Numbered from the stretch's first letter, positions 52,954 through 62,693 are shown. The stretch: DNA of 64,000 bases from JAEXNA01 sp037189585 (GCA_037189585.1 JBBCJA010000016.1:1-64000), one strand, 5' to 3'. Translations and numbers: made by a program. The notes: generated by a model not told the origin, from the sequence alone.

Positions 52954-53086
52954 AGAAGCTGGCGACCTAGTATGAGGAAAAGCCAGAAACGGCGGTGTAT
53001 GTCCGATAGATACGGCTACGAGCCTTCCTAGTGACAACGCCACCATCTGTGAAGGCGGACAAAGAGAAGTGGCGTACACTGGGCCC

Positions 53087-54259
53087 ATGACTTCAACACA
53101 GATTCCCTACGGGCGGCAGCAGATCACCGAAGACGATGAGAGAGCGGTTTTGGAGGCCCTTCGCTCCGATTTTCTCACTCAAGGGCCCCGTATCACCGAG
53201 TTTGAGGAAGCTTTTGCAAAATACGTTGGAGCGAGATACGCTGTAGCGGTCAGCAACGGCACCGCAGCCCTTCACCTCGCCGCCCTAGCCGTTGGGGTCA
53301 ATTCTCAAACTCGGGTTATTACCACTCCGATCACCTTCGCCGCCAGTGCTAATTGCGTCGGCTATTGCGGAGGCAAGGTGGATTTCGTCGACATCGACCC
53401 GGAAACTGCGTTAATCGACGTCGGATTAGTTCGCAAGCTCCTGGAATCCCAACCTCGGGGAACCTTTCAGGGCTTGATACCCGTGGACTTTGCCGGCGCG
53501 GCCGTGAATATCGAAAGTCTGAGGGCTCTCGCCATCGAACATGATCTCTGGATTATCGAAGATGCCTGTCACGCCCCTGGGGGATACTTCCTCGACAGCC
53601 GTGGACAGCGTCGACTCTGTGGGGATTCGGAGTTCGCGGATATCGGCATCTTCTCATTTCACCCCGTCAAGCATATCGCTTGTGGCGAGGGAGGGATGAT
53701 TACGACTAATGACTCTGAACTCTATCAAAAGCTTTTACTCCTTCGCACTCATGGCATCACTAAAGAGCCGTCCTTGCTAAGTGAAAATCACGGAGGTTGG
53801 TACTATGAGATGCAAGAGTTGGGGTACAACTATCGTCTCACGGATCTGCAGGCGGCCTTGGGTCTTTCCCAGTTGCGCCGCGCGGACGCCGGACTGGCTC
53901 GACGTCGCAAGATTGCTGCTATGTATGATGAGCTCTTCCGAGATAGTGTGGTGCGCCCACTGGGACTTACAGCCCGGGAAGGGCACGCTTTTCACCTCTA
54001 CGTGGTGAAAGTACCTCGGCGCAAGGCTCTATACGACCACCTTAAGGAGCAGGGGGTCTTTGCCCAAGTCCACTACATCCCAGTGCCAGCCTTGCCCTAC
54101 TATCGAAACCTTGGCCATTCTCCAGATTCGTTCCCAGCCGCGCAGGAGTACTACGCGGAATGTCTCAGCCTCCCAATGTATCCAACTTTGACAGACCAGG
54201 AGGTCCGGTTTGTCGCGGACCGAGTGCTAGGGTTTTTAGCCTCCGAAAATAATGGGTAG
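53087..54259 (+). CDS. pseC: UDP-4-amino-4,6-dideoxy-N-acetyl-beta-L-altrosamine transaminase PseC
   Basis: A PLP aminotransferase of the DegT/DnrJ/EryC1 family, 390 residues, which aminates the 4-keto sugar made by PseB. Visible: IPYGRQQITEDDERAVLEAL, VSNGTAALHLAALA, TTPITFAASANCVGY, IEDACHAPGGYF and the PLP-lysine block FHPVKHIACGEGGMI. The C-terminal half has GYNYRLTDLQAALGLSQL. The ATG at 53087 is preferred over an upstream TTG at 53069. It is followed 14 bp later by pseB. Confidence 0.92.
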   Translation: MTSTQIPYGRQQITEDDERAVLEALRSDFLTQGPRITEFEEAFAKYVGARYAVAVSNGTAALHLAALAVGVNSQTRVITTPITFAASANCVGYCGGKVDFVDIDPETALIDVGLVRKLLESQPRGTFQGLIPVDFAGAAVNIESLRALAIEHDLWIIEDACHAPGGYFLDSRGQRRLCGDSEFADIGIFSFHPVKHIACGEGGMITTNDSELYQKLLLLRTHGITKEPSLLSENHGGWYYEMQELGYNYRLTDLQAALGLSQLRRADAGLARRRKIAAMYDELFRDSVVRPLGLTAREGHAFHLYVVKVPRRKALYDHLKEQGVFAQVHYIPVPALPYYRNLGHSPDSFPAAQEYYAECLSLPMYPTLTDQEVRFVADRVLGFLASENNG

Positions 54260-54273
54260 CTGAGGAGAAGGTT

Positions 54274-55281
54274 ATGGGTTTAGATCTTAACGGCAAGAGT
54301 ATGCTAATTACCGGAGGGACGGGCTCTTTCGGGAAAGCCTTCACCGCTTATGTTCTTAAGCGCTGGCCCGACATCGCAAGGCTTGTCATCTTTTCACGAG
54401 ACGAGCAGAAGCAGTTTCAGATGGCGGGGGAGTATCCGCCGACGAAGTACCCAAATGTTCGATTCTTTATAGGAGACGTGCGCGATCCTGAGAGACTGAT
54501 TCGTGCCTTCAACAAGATCGACTACGTGATTCACGCTGCGGCGATGAAACACGTTCCCATCGCCGAGTATAACCCGGACGAATGCGTAAAAACCAACATC
54601 GGTGGGGCTCAGAATGTGATAAAGGCTGCCTTGGAAACCAGGGTGCAAAGAGTCGTGGCCCTCTCTACCGACAAGGCTTGCGCGCCGATCAACCTTTATG
54701 GGGCGACAAAGCTCACTTCGGATAAGCTTTTTATCGCTGCCAATAACATTCGCGGTGATCGCGACAGCATTTTTTCTGTGGTCAGATATGGGAATGTTAT
54801 GGGCTCGAACGGTTCTGTGATGCCGTTTTTCCTCAAGAAAAAAGTTGACGGAGTGTTACCCATCACCCACCCGGAGATGACCCGTTTCAATATTTCATTA
54901 ACCGAGGGAGTGGAAATGGTGCTCCACGCCTTGGAGGTCTCTTGGGGAGGAGAGCTTTTTGTTCCGAAGATTCCCTCTTACAAGGTTGTAGATGTGGCGG
55001 AAGCGATCGGACCGGAATGCCGACAGGAGGTCATTGGGATTCGACCTGGAGAAAAAATTCATGAGGAGATGATAACATCTTCCGACTCTTTCTATACGTA
55101 CGATCTGGGGAGATATTACGTCATCTTGCCTCAAGTACCAGCTTGGAATTTAGATAACTTTATAAAGAGTTTTAATGCGAAGCCAGTGCCTCATGGTTTC
55201 ACCTACAACTCCGGTACAAACGAAGAGTGGCTCTCAATTTTAGAGTTACAAGAGCTGATATCGACTCACGTTGAGGTCTAG
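54274..55281 (+). CDS. pseB: UDP-N-acetylglucosamine 4,6-dehydratase (inverting) PseB
   Basis: Opens the pseudaminic acid pathway by dehydrating and C5-epimerising UDP-GlcNAc. 335 residues, extended SDR: MLITGGTGSFGKAFTAYVL (G-x-x-G-x-x-G), VIHAAAMKHVPIAEYNPDECVKTNI, STDKACAPINLYGATKL (with the Thr-Asp-Lys and Tyr-x-x-x-Lys catalytic groups) and RYGNVMGSNGSVMPFF. GIRPGEKIHEEMI lies near the C-terminus. Strong ribosome site AGGAGAAGG. It completes the six-enzyme set, although it is encoded last. Confidence 0.93.
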   Translation: MGLDLNGKSMLITGGTGSFGKAFTAYVLKRWPDIARLVIFSRDEQKQFQMAGEYPPTKYPNVRFFIGDVRDPERLIRAFNKIDYVIHAAAMKHVPIAEYNPDECVKTNIGGAQNVIKAALETRVQRVVALSTDKACAPINLYGATKLTSDKLFIAANNIRGDRDSIFSVVRYGNVMGSNGSVMPFFLKKKVDGVLPITHPEMTRFNISLTEGVEMVLHALEVSWGGELFVPKIPSYKVVDVAEAIGPECRQEVIGIRPGEKIHEEMITSSDSFYTYDLGRYYVILPQVPAWNLDNFIKSFNAKPVPHGFTYNSGTNEEWLSILELQELISTHVEV

Positions 55282-55448
55282 ATCACGACACCAAGCTATT
55301 GAGGTGCTCGACTACGGTTTTGTGGCGGCGGCGGATGGAATGCTCTCGGCTGTGATGGACCTTCTCCGCGACCAGGCGGGAAGATCGCTCAGCCTCCGAC
55401 CCCCAGGGTTGGCAAGGAAGCTAGAGCCTACTGAGGAAACGCTGTCTA
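55282..55448. other. noncoding gap between pseB and a transferase gene
   Basis: 167 bp with a weak open frame on the plus strand (LDYGFVAAADGMLSAVMDLL) that matches nothing I know and could be the remnant of a lost gene. I see no clear promoter or terminator. Confidence 0.3.
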
Positions 55449-56975
55449 GTGGAAGAAAATCTAAACGACCCTCTAGAACCAGTTAGACTGTTGAATCGGA
55501 TAGAACAGAAATTTTCGGTTGATTCTTGGAGTTGTTTGGGGATTCCGATCTGGCCACTTCTGAGATGGGAAATCTATGTAGCACTAACACGGCCACAGGT
55601 GGAAACCCGTAGAGCGGCGGAACGGAAAAATATTTTTTTTTGGAGTCGAGGGAAGGCTCTCGAAGCACTCTCTTCTGCGAAAAGTTGGATAAACGCAACG
55701 TTTAGTGACCGAAGTCTAAATTCAAACCCTCTTGCCCCAACAGACGCGCTGTTTTGGACCAGTGGTATGGCTCAGAGTAAACTCTGTGAGAAGTGGTATG
55801 ACTTGATTTGCGATCCGATGCGCGAAGAACTTGCTACTTTAGGCATTCGCTCCACAACTTTTGTGCATGCGCCTCGTTACAGGACGCCCCGCTTTAGTGA
55901 CTCTTTTTTCCTGGCACCTTATTTAGACATAGCCTCTTTGGGTGCACTTTTGTCAGCAAAAGTTTTTGACAATTCGTCGTCTTGGGTGGGCTTCGACGGC
56001 GCTCTCGAAATGTTGTCGACACGCCTACCCGAGACTCTTTTACCGACGCGAAAACAATGTATTTTAAATGCCCTTAGGATCCGCTTTCAAGCGGCCCTAC
56101 TCTACCCAGTCTTGAAGGCGGTGCGACCCAAAGTGGTCTTTTGTGTGTGCTACTACAGTGTGCCCGCAATGGCGATGATTTTCGCGGCCAAGAAGCTAAA
56201 CATCCCTACGGTAGATATTCAACATGGTGTTCAAAGCTCAGACCATCCTGCCTATGCTTCTTGGCATAAGGTTCCACCTGAGGGATATCCAACTTTTCCC
56301 GAATTCTTCTGGTGTTGGGGCCCTACCGAGGCGTTCCAGATTCAAACTTGGAGTCGAGACAAGTCGAAGGCTATAACCGGATGTAATCTATTGATTCGAA
56401 AATGGAAAGAACACCCGAATGAACTGATGCGCGCTATGGATTCTGCGGTGAGCGCTCAGTTTAAGGCTGGAGAAAAAATTGTTTTGGTCAGCCTTTCCCC
56501 GACGACACTGATAGTCCAAAAAAGGCGGGAGATTCTATTGGAGATGGTTCGAAGTTCTCCATCCCACTGGCATTGGCTCTTCAGAGCGCACCCCAGTGAT
56601 TATCATCTCATAGACGATCTTCAAGCTCTTGTACCAGAGCGAGTTAAGGTTAAAGAGCCAAGTTTTCTCCCGCTTTTTTCGTGTTTAAAGGTGGCAAAAG
56701 TTCACGTTACCGAACTTTCCACGGTGATTTTTGAAGCCAAAGCATTCGGAGTGCCGACTGTGCTCATTGATCCTTTAGCAGTCCCTCGATATCAAGAGTG
56801 TGTTGACCAAGGCTGGGCAAGCTTGGCAACGGATGCAGAGAGCGCGGTAGAAGCTATTGCGAAGTATCTTCAGTACCCCTTTGACTGGGGAAGGCTAGGG
56901 GACGGCTCCACGGCTGGAGAGCAATCAGTCTCAGATCTCGCGACTATGCTTAAACTCCATATCCACGGGGCTTAG
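55449..56975 (+). CDS. putative GT-B glycosyltransferase, candidate pseudaminyltransferase
   Basis: 508 residues, soluble, no named family recognised. The second half has features of GT-B transferases acting on surface polysaccharides: VDIQHGVQSSDHPAYASWH, WCWGPTEAFQI, IVLVSLSPTTLI, WLFRAHPSDY and VTELSTVIFEAKAFGVPTVLIDP. The last is the Glu-containing donor-binding loop seen in capsule and CMP-sugar transferases. Directly downstream of the CMP-Pse genes, it is a reasonable candidate for the enzyme that adds pseudaminic acid. GTG start at 55449. AT-rich compared with pseG-pseF. Confidence 0.55.
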   Translation: MEENLNDPLEPVRLLNRIEQKFSVDSWSCLGIPIWPLLRWEIYVALTRPQVETRRAAERKNIFFWSRGKALEALSSAKSWINATFSDRSLNSNPLAPTDALFWTSGMAQSKLCEKWYDLICDPMREELATLGIRSTTFVHAPRYRTPRFSDSFFLAPYLDIASLGALLSAKVFDNSSSWVGFDGALEMLSTRLPETLLPTRKQCILNALRIRFQAALLYPVLKAVRPKVVFCVCYYSVPAMAMIFAAKKLNIPTVDIQHGVQSSDHPAYASWHKVPPEGYPTFPEFFWCWGPTEAFQIQTWSRDKSKAITGCNLLIRKWKEHPNELMRAMDSAVSAQFKAGEKIVLVSLSPTTLIVQKRREILLEMVRSSPSHWHWLFRAHPSDYHLIDDLQALVPERVKVKEPSFLPLFSCLKVAKVHVTELSTVIFEAKAFGVPTVLIDPLAVPRYQECVDQGWASLATDAESAVEAIAKYLQYPFDWGRLGDGSTAGEQSVSDLATMLKLHIHGA

Positions 56976-57083
56976 CTTGTTATTCAGCGGACTTCCAGGA
57001 GATTTGTAGCCTGAATCAAAATCGCCGGAGTCGGCCGAGAGCTGTGGTAACAACATGGTAAGTCGCGCGGAGAAAAGTTCCAA

Positions 57084-58322
57084 GTGGAAGTAGTTAGCGG
57101 ATGGTTTCTAATCCTCCTGTCCTTTACCATTCCCTTTCTCTCCGAACGGATTCGCCGAGATTCACGTCTAGTGTGGGCAATTCTTCTAGTTCTTTCGATA
57201 AAGCAGGCGTTGGTTTTTTTTCACGTCTTCGTATCGCCCTTGCCTACCGTTAGTGAGGATTCCCTAAGATTTAACGCGGAAGCGCTCGAACTGACTCATG
57301 AAAGACACTTCTATGTTGGGTTTTTGAAACTTTTTTACGACATATTGGGTGGCTCTTTGTTGATCGGATGCGAACTTGGACAGGTCGTATTCTCATTGAG
57401 TTTGATTGTGTTTGTCTATCTTGGCGATGAGCTTCGTTGCAAAGAAGCGCTCAGTTTTCAGGTTCTGGCTTTCGGTTTGTTACCGTCTAATCTACTAAAT
57501 ACCTCGGTGACATTGCGTGAACCGTATCAACAGTTCGGCTTTCTTCTTCTTGCTTACGGATTGATTCATTTGCGGAATAGAGGACTGACTCTTACTTCAA
57601 ATACAATCTGGATAGCTTCAGTAATTCTTATCTTGTTCCACAAGGGTTTCGCGCCCTACATTTTGGCAGTCGTTCCACTAGCGACTCTCTGGGCGGTATC
57701 CGCACGTCCGGCCATATTTATTGCTTGGCTCATAGTGGCTTTTGCGGCTGTGGGATTTGGTGGCTCCCGAATCATTTCTTCGTTGTCGGGGAAGTCTCAG
57801 GCTCTTCAGCAACTGACAACGGGTAGTGGTCTTGAATACGTTGAAAATTACGCAAAAAAGGTGAGCGTTGCTCGAAGTAGCTTTCCGGTTCTGTTAGACC
57901 TTTCGAGCCCTAGCCAGTTTCTGAAAACTGCGCCTATTGTCTTTTTGGAATACCTTTTTTCTCCGATGCCTTGGGAGATTAGGTCCCCGATTGACGTTGT
58001 GGGTGTCGCTGAGTCATCGTTCCGTATCTATCTCGTTTGGGGAGCATTGGCTGCCATGCGAGCGAATGTCAATAAAGACAGGAGCGCTCGGGGTATTCTG
58101 TTGTTGCTTTTTCTGACACTAGAGGCGGTATGGGCTAGTGGTACGGCGAATTGGGGTACGGCTATTCGTCATCGCGTCGTTGGATATGGGGTGCTGGTAC
58201 TTCTGTCCAGGACATCAACGCCAAGACTCATCGCTTCAGATCAAAATTGTCGCAAAAATCGATCGCCTCGGTCGGGCAGTGTCACGCGGAGAAGTCGGGC
58301 CAAAGTCGGCTTGCGAAGCTAG
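57084..58322 (+). CDS. Wzy-like polysaccharide polymerase, multi-pass membrane protein
   Basis: 412 residues and about ten hydrophobic segments, with a large loop between segments at about 215-280. The C-terminal block SGTANWGTAIRHRVVGYG is typical of O-antigen or EPS polymerases of the Wzy/EpsG kind (N-x-G-T-x-x-R-H-R). Such proteins join repeat units on the outer face of the inner membrane. Start is GTG at 57084 with GGAG further upstream. The Arg-rich tail after residue 385 is unlike the family and may be incidental coding sequence. Confidence 0.65.
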   Translation: MEVVSGWFLILLSFTIPFLSERIRRDSRLVWAILLVLSIKQALVFFHVFVSPLPTVSEDSLRFNAEALELTHERHFYVGFLKLFYDILGGSLLIGCELGQVVFSLSLIVFVYLGDELRCKEALSFQVLAFGLLPSNLLNTSVTLREPYQQFGFLLLAYGLIHLRNRGLTLTSNTIWIASVILILFHKGFAPYILAVVPLATLWAVSARPAIFIAWLIVAFAAVGFGGSRIISSLSGKSQALQQLTTGSGLEYVENYAKKVSVARSSFPVLLDLSSPSQFLKTAPIVFLEYLFSPMPWEIRSPIDVVGVAESSFRIYLVWGALAAMRANVNKDRSARGILLLLFLTLEAVWASGTANWGTAIRHRVVGYGVLVLLSRTSTPRLIASDQNCRKNRSPRSGSVTRRSRAKVGLRS

Positions 58323-58449
58323 CGTCTAGCGTAGTAAGAAGAAGCGGTCGTCTTGATAGGAAAGATCCGAAGCATTTCGTAGTGCTTGGACATCAACATG
58401 AGGGGTTTGGAATATTGGTACTTGGAAGTCGACATGGAGTCCAGAAGAG

Positions 58450-59595
58450 ATGTCCGTGAGGTTGGCATATGTTTCTCTTCGTCTAAGATGGTCTCCGGGA
58501 GTGTATCAAAAGCTTGTGAGCCAAGCGAGCGCCGCCGGACGTGACGATTTGCCCATGAAGTTCTTTTGGCTGCTACCCGAGCAATCGATCGAAAGGTCTT
58601 CCTCAACGATTTCAGCCCTGGAATGTATCGAAGTAAAGCCGGGTCTTGGATTTTTGCCACGTTGGATGAGAACCATTTATGTCAGGATCCAGCAGGTTAG
58701 ACTTTTAAATAATTTGATGAAGTTATATGACGCCGTCGTTGTGCGATACACGACTTTCGATCCCGTTGTAGCTTTGTTATTGAAGACGGGAAATATTGTG
58801 TGGGAGCATCACACAAATGACTTAGAGGAGTTGAAAAGTGCCTCATTTTTGCGTTTTTTCCTAGAGAAAAATTTTCGTTCCTTGATGTTTAGAAAGTCGA
58901 TAGCTTACACCGCGATAAGTCAGGAGGTTGTAGAAAGCCTATCGGAGGCGTACGAGGGTCGTCCGGGACGTCTGATTACGAACAGCTTGGATTTCTCCGC
59001 GTATCAGATCTCTGAAGAGTCAGTTTTGATCCCTGATCAAGGGCAAATAGAGTTTGTCATGGTAGCATCCACGTATTCACTGTGGCATGGCCTTGATCGC
59101 GTTCTAGATGCTTTGCACCGTGCGAAGAGCGATTTACCTCTGGTATTTCATGTTGTGGGAACGGTTCCCGAGGAGCTTCATGGCAAACTGGAGTATCAGG
59201 ACAAACTCGATACGAACATTAGTATTAAGTTCCATGGCCGGCTACCCCAGGAGCAGCTGACTTCGCTGTATCAACAGTGCTGTTTGGGTATTGGAAGTTT
59301 TGGATTGGACAGGATCGCTATGAACGAAGGGGCGCCGCTAAAGGTTCGTGAGTACTTCGCCTGTGGCATACCCGTTTGTTCAGGAACTATCGACTCTGGC
59401 TTGCCAGAGGAGTTTCCCTATTATCTTTGTCAGTCGCACTTTTCGCTGTCCACAGCACTGGAGTTTGTTCTACGTCACAAGGATGTCCGCCGAGGAAACA
59501 TTCGGTCTGAAGCTCAGCGTTTTCTAGGCACAAGGGCTGTCTCCCAAGATCTGATAAATTTTACAGCATCCCTTATTGGGGCAAATACGAAATAA
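58450..59595 (+). CDS. glycosyltransferase (GT4-like)
   Basis: 381 residues. The C-terminal half shows the GT-B donor domain: IEFVMVASTYSLWHGLDRVLDAL, VFHVVGTVPEELHGKL, ISIKFHGRLPQEQLTSLYQQCCLGIGSFGL and APLKVREYFACGIPVCSG, with the donor-binding Lys-x-x-E. The N-terminal half is divergent, with VWEHHTNDLEELK where acceptors often bind. It probably adds one sugar of the repeat unit. AT-rich, with weak start context at 58450. Confidence 0.75.
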   Translation: MSVRLAYVSLRLRWSPGVYQKLVSQASAAGRDDLPMKFFWLLPEQSIERSSSTISALECIEVKPGLGFLPRWMRTIYVRIQQVRLLNNLMKLYDAVVVRYTTFDPVVALLLKTGNIVWEHHTNDLEELKSASFLRFFLEKNFRSLMFRKSIAYTAISQEVVESLSEAYEGRPGRLITNSLDFSAYQISEESVLIPDQGQIEFVMVASTYSLWHGLDRVLDALHRAKSDLPLVFHVVGTVPEELHGKLEYQDKLDTNISIKFHGRLPQEQLTSLYQQCCLGIGSFGLDRIAMNEGAPLKVREYFACGIPVCSGTIDSGLPEEFPYYLCQSHFSLSTALEFVLRHKDVRRGNIRSEAQRFLGTRAVSQDLINFTASLIGANTK

Positions 59596-59612
59596 AGAAG
59601 GCGTATAGTCGG

Positions 59613-60842
59613 ATGAAAGTTTGTGTGATCGGACTCGGTTATGTCGGCCTACCCGCCGCGCTCCTCATAGCGGAAAGTGGACATCAGGTCATAGGTGTCG
59701 ATGTTAATCTTAAAGTTTTGAGTCAACTCCAGGAAGGTAAAGTCCATTTTGAGGAACGAGGAATTCAGAGTCTTCTCGAGCGGAACCAGAGTAGACTTGT
59801 ATTTTCCTCCGAGGTGGTAGAGGCGGAGGTTTATGTTATCGCAGTTCCAACGCCTCACACTGCGGACCATAAGGCTGACCTCTCATTCGTGGAGGCAGCG
59901 ACCAAGTCGATACTTCCCTTTATTGGTCCCAGGCGACCACTCGTAGTCCTAGAGTCGACAGTCCCTCCGTTGACAACCGAGAAGACCGTAAGGGCGATTT
60001 TGGAAAACAGCGTCGCTCGACACGACGAAGACTTCCTGCTGGCTTATTGCCCAGAGCGTGTCTTGCCGGGAAACGCTCTATATGAGATGAAGAATAATGC
60101 CCGTTGTGTCGGGGGCTGTAGCGTCGCCGCGACAGAAGCTGCGCTAGCCTTTTACGATACCTTTCTCGTCGGGAGCTTAGTGGGCGCGACAGCCCGAGAA
60201 GCTGAACTCGCCAAATTGTGTGAGAACACGTATCGAGATGTGAATATAGCTTTTGCTAACGAAGTAGATGCGGTCTGTAGAAAATTGGGTGTAGATTCCG
60301 CGGAGTTGATTCGGCTGGCCAATATGCATCCTCGGGTGAATATTCTTCAGCCGGGACCCGGAGTGGGTGGGCATTGCATTCCGGTGGATCCTTACTTTTT
60401 GATCGAGCAATTCCCGGAGGAAGCCCATCTCATTGCTGCGGCTCGTAAAGTAAATTCGGAGCGACCGCTTCGTTTAGTAAGGGATTTGATGTCGCATCTA
60501 TCCACCGGTACGGTTGTTGTCCTAGGGTTAAGTTATAAACCTGATGTTGGAGATATTCGTGAAAGCCCATCGTTTGTCCTCATTGATGAACTGATACGAC
60601 TCGGTTTTATAGTTCGTAGCTGGGATCCTCACGTCTGTAGTGCGCATTCTAGTCAGGTCAATTCCAAAGAGGAAGTGCTTCAAGGATGCGACGCGGTAGT
60701 ATGTATGGTCCGACATGCTATTTTTCTTGATGATTCAGTGTTTTTGAATGGGTTAAAGGAGATTCCGGTTGTCATGGACCCGTGCGGGCTTCTAGGTATG
60801 GGTCAGGTTCTTGTTAAACAAGCTCTCCATACACAGCGTTGA
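59613..60842 (+). CDS. wecC: UDP-N-acetyl-D-mannosamine dehydrogenase (WecC-like)
   Basis: Oxidises UDP-ManNAc to UDP-ManNAcA with two NAD. 409 residues: Rossmann motif VIGLGYVGLPAALLIAESGHQVIGVDV, YCPERVLPG, the block KLCENTYRDVNIAFANE with the catalytic Lys-Asn region, and GPGVGGHCIPVDPYF with the catalytic Cys. The C-terminal domain has LGLSYKPDVGDIRESP. The epimerase that would make UDP-ManNAc (wecB) is not in this window. UDP-GlcNAc is an alternative substrate. AAGAAGG precedes the ATG. Confidence 0.87.
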   Translation: MKVCVIGLGYVGLPAALLIAESGHQVIGVDVNLKVLSQLQEGKVHFEERGIQSLLERNQSRLVFSSEVVEAEVYVIAVPTPHTADHKADLSFVEAATKSILPFIGPRRPLVVLESTVPPLTTEKTVRAILENSVARHDEDFLLAYCPERVLPGNALYEMKNNARCVGGCSVAATEAALAFYDTFLVGSLVGATAREAELAKLCENTYRDVNIAFANEVDAVCRKLGVDSAELIRLANMHPRVNILQPGPGVGGHCIPVDPYFLIEQFPEEAHLIAAARKVNSERPLRLVRDLMSHLSTGTVVVLGLSYKPDVGDIRESPSFVLIDELIRLGFIVRSWDPHVCSAHSSQVNSKEEVLQGCDAVVCMVRHAIFLDDSVFLNGLKEIPVVMDPCGLLGMGQVLVKQALHTQR

Positions 60843-60857
60843 ATGTGATGATTTGTT

Positions 60858-62693
60858 TTGCTTGAAAATTTAAGGCTTTTGTATCAGGTGTTAACCAAGG
60901 CGTCGCGAAGACGTCTTTTGTGGTTAACAGTTGTCATCGTGATTTCGGGTTTAGCTCAAGCCATTGGCGTGAGTGCGATTTTACCGTTTATGGCTTTGGC
61001 TACAAAGCCAAGTCAGATTCACGAGCGTACGGCTTCGAAGTATCTTTATCATACATTTGGGTTCGAACAGGACCTGTCTTTTCTAATTTTTGTGGGGGTC
61101 TTGACGGTCACAGCCTTAGCGCTAAGCAATGCTATGAGCGCTTACGCAACCTGGCTCACTAATCAATTCACGTGGGGCCAAAATCATGACCTCTCCATGA
61201 GGCTTTTTCAAAGTTACTTGGATAGGCCATATCCGTGGTTTTTAAGTGCTAATAGTAGCACCTTGGTGAAAGACGTGGTGTCCGAGGTTGAGACTTTAAT
61301 TCGAGGCTATTTACAACCCCTGACCCTTTTTGCGGTGAAGATGGCCACGGCGGTTGTCATAATTTTAGTACTTCTTATTGTCGACTGGAAGGTAGCCTTG
61401 GCTACACTAGTTTGTTGCGGTGGGGCATACCTGGCACTTTTTCGAATTGTACGACGACGGCTTGCAAAAATTGGTCAATTGCGTCTTGCATCGGATGCCG
61501 CGAAGTACAAAACGGCAAGTGAGGCCTTTGTGGGGATCAAGACCACCAAGGTCCTTGGCTGTGAGCCGTATTTTTCCAAAACCTACGATGAGCATTCCGC
61601 GAATTCCGCACACTATCGTGCGGTTGTCGGCCTTATTAGCCAGCTACCTCGCTATGCCATGGAGACGGTCGCCTTTGGGGGCATAGTTTCTGTCGTCCTC
61701 TATCTTCTCTATACTCAACGAAATCCTAGTGAGGTTCTCCCCCTCTTGAGCCTTTACGCTGTAGCTGGGTTTCGGTTGATGCCCGCGCTTCAACAAGCTT
61801 TTCAGGCATTGTCTCAGATTCAGTTTTACGGACCGGCGTTGTGCAAGATTCATGCTGAATTGAGTACGGCAGAGTTTCACGAAGAAGAATCTTCATGCAG
61901 TCTTCCTCCTTCGCGGAAACTAGTGGATGCTCCGGCAATACAAGTTGACGAAATAGGGTTTTGTTACGAAACGAGTGACCAGCCTGTCTTGAATGCGGTT
62001 AGCTTGTCCATCTCTCCAAGAACCTCAGTCGCATTCGTCGGAAATACAGGTGCGGGGAAGACAACCTTGGTCGACATAATCTTAGGACTTCTTCGCCCCA
62101 CCTCAGGACGACTACTCGTCGGAGACAAGAGTATCTGGGAGGACCCCGAAGCTTTTCGAGCCTGGAGACAATGTATCGGATATGTGCCTCAGGAGATCTT
62201 TCTGATGGACACTACCATCGCTTCCAACATCGCTTTTGGACTTGATCTTGAGTCCTTAGATATGGCTAAGGTCGAAGCTGCCGCGAGGGCTGCTATGATT
62301 CATGACTTTATCTCGGAAGAGCTTCCCTTGGGTTACGCGACCACGGTCGGTGAGCGGGGGGTGCGCTTGTCTGGAGGGCAGAGGCAGCGGCTAGGTATCG
62401 CGAGGGCACTGTATGGTGAACCAAGTATTTTAGTGTTTGATGAAGCGACGAGTGCGCTGGATGGACAAACAGAGCGTGCGGTAATGGAAGCGATTCAGGG
62501 CCTGGTTCGTTCTAAGACAGTAATCATTATTGCCCATCGACTATCAACCGTTAAAGCCTGTGACCGCATCTATTTCCTTGAACGAGGAACCATCGTTGCT
62601 GAGGGCACCTTTGAAGAGTTAGAGTCGAATCATTCCGGCTTTCGAGCGATGGTGGCCGCATCTGCGACATCCAATTCTGGCGATGTAAACTGA
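60858..62693 (+). CDS. ABC transporter with fused permease and ATPase, PglK-like flippase
   Basis: 611 residues: six-helix permease domain (residues 1-320) and an ATPase domain with Walker A FVGNTGAGKTTLVDIILGLL, Q-loop YVPQEIF, signature VRLSGGQRQRLGIARAL, Walker B ILVFDEATSALD and the switch His in IIAHRLSTV. The half-transporter layout and glycan setting fit PglK-type flippases, which turn lipid-linked oligosaccharide to the outer face. TTG start at 60858; no better start is near. The 3' end overlaps the convergent gene by 64 bp. Confidence 0.85.
   Translation: MLENLRLLYQVLTKASRRRLLWLTVVIVISGLAQAIGVSAILPFMALATKPSQIHERTASKYLYHTFGFEQDLSFLIFVGVLTVTALALSNAMSAYATWLTNQFTWGQNHDLSMRLFQSYLDRPYPWFLSANSSTLVKDVVSEVETLIRGYLQPLTLFAVKMATAVVIILVLLIVDWKVALATLVCCGGAYLALFRIVRRRLAKIGQLRLASDAAKYKTASEAFVGIKTTKVLGCEPYFSKTYDEHSANSAHYRAVVGLISQLPRYAMETVAFGGIVSVVLYLLYTQRNPSEVLPLLSLYAVAGFRLMPALQQAFQALSQIQFYGPALCKIHAELSTAEFHEEESSCSLPPSRKLVDAPAIQVDEIGFCYETSDQPVLNAVSLSISPRTSVAFVGNTGAGKTTLVDIILGLLRPTSGRLLVGDKSIWEDPEAFRAWRQCIGYVPQEIFLMDTTIASNIAFGLDLESLDMAKVEAAARAAMIHDFISEELPLGYATTVGERGVRLSGGQRQRLGIARALYGEPSILVFDEATSALDGQTERAVMEAIQGLVRSKTVIIIAHRLSTVKACDRIYFLERGTIVAEGTFEELESNHSGFRAMVAASATSNSGDVN

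Noticed and set aside
52954..53086. Possible insertion relic between pseF and pseC
   Set aside because: The translations contain stops and show no transposase motif; not enough to call.
55271..55486. 71-codon frame after pseB
   Set aside because: It overlaps both the end of pseB and the start of the transferase gene, has no ribosome site and matches nothing known; described as a noncoding gap.
59613..60842. Reading the dehydrogenase as a UDP-glucose dehydrogenase
   Set aside because: The KLCENTYRDVNIAFANE and YCPERVLPG blocks fit the UDP-ManNAc/UDP-GlcNAc branch better, although wecB is not in view.
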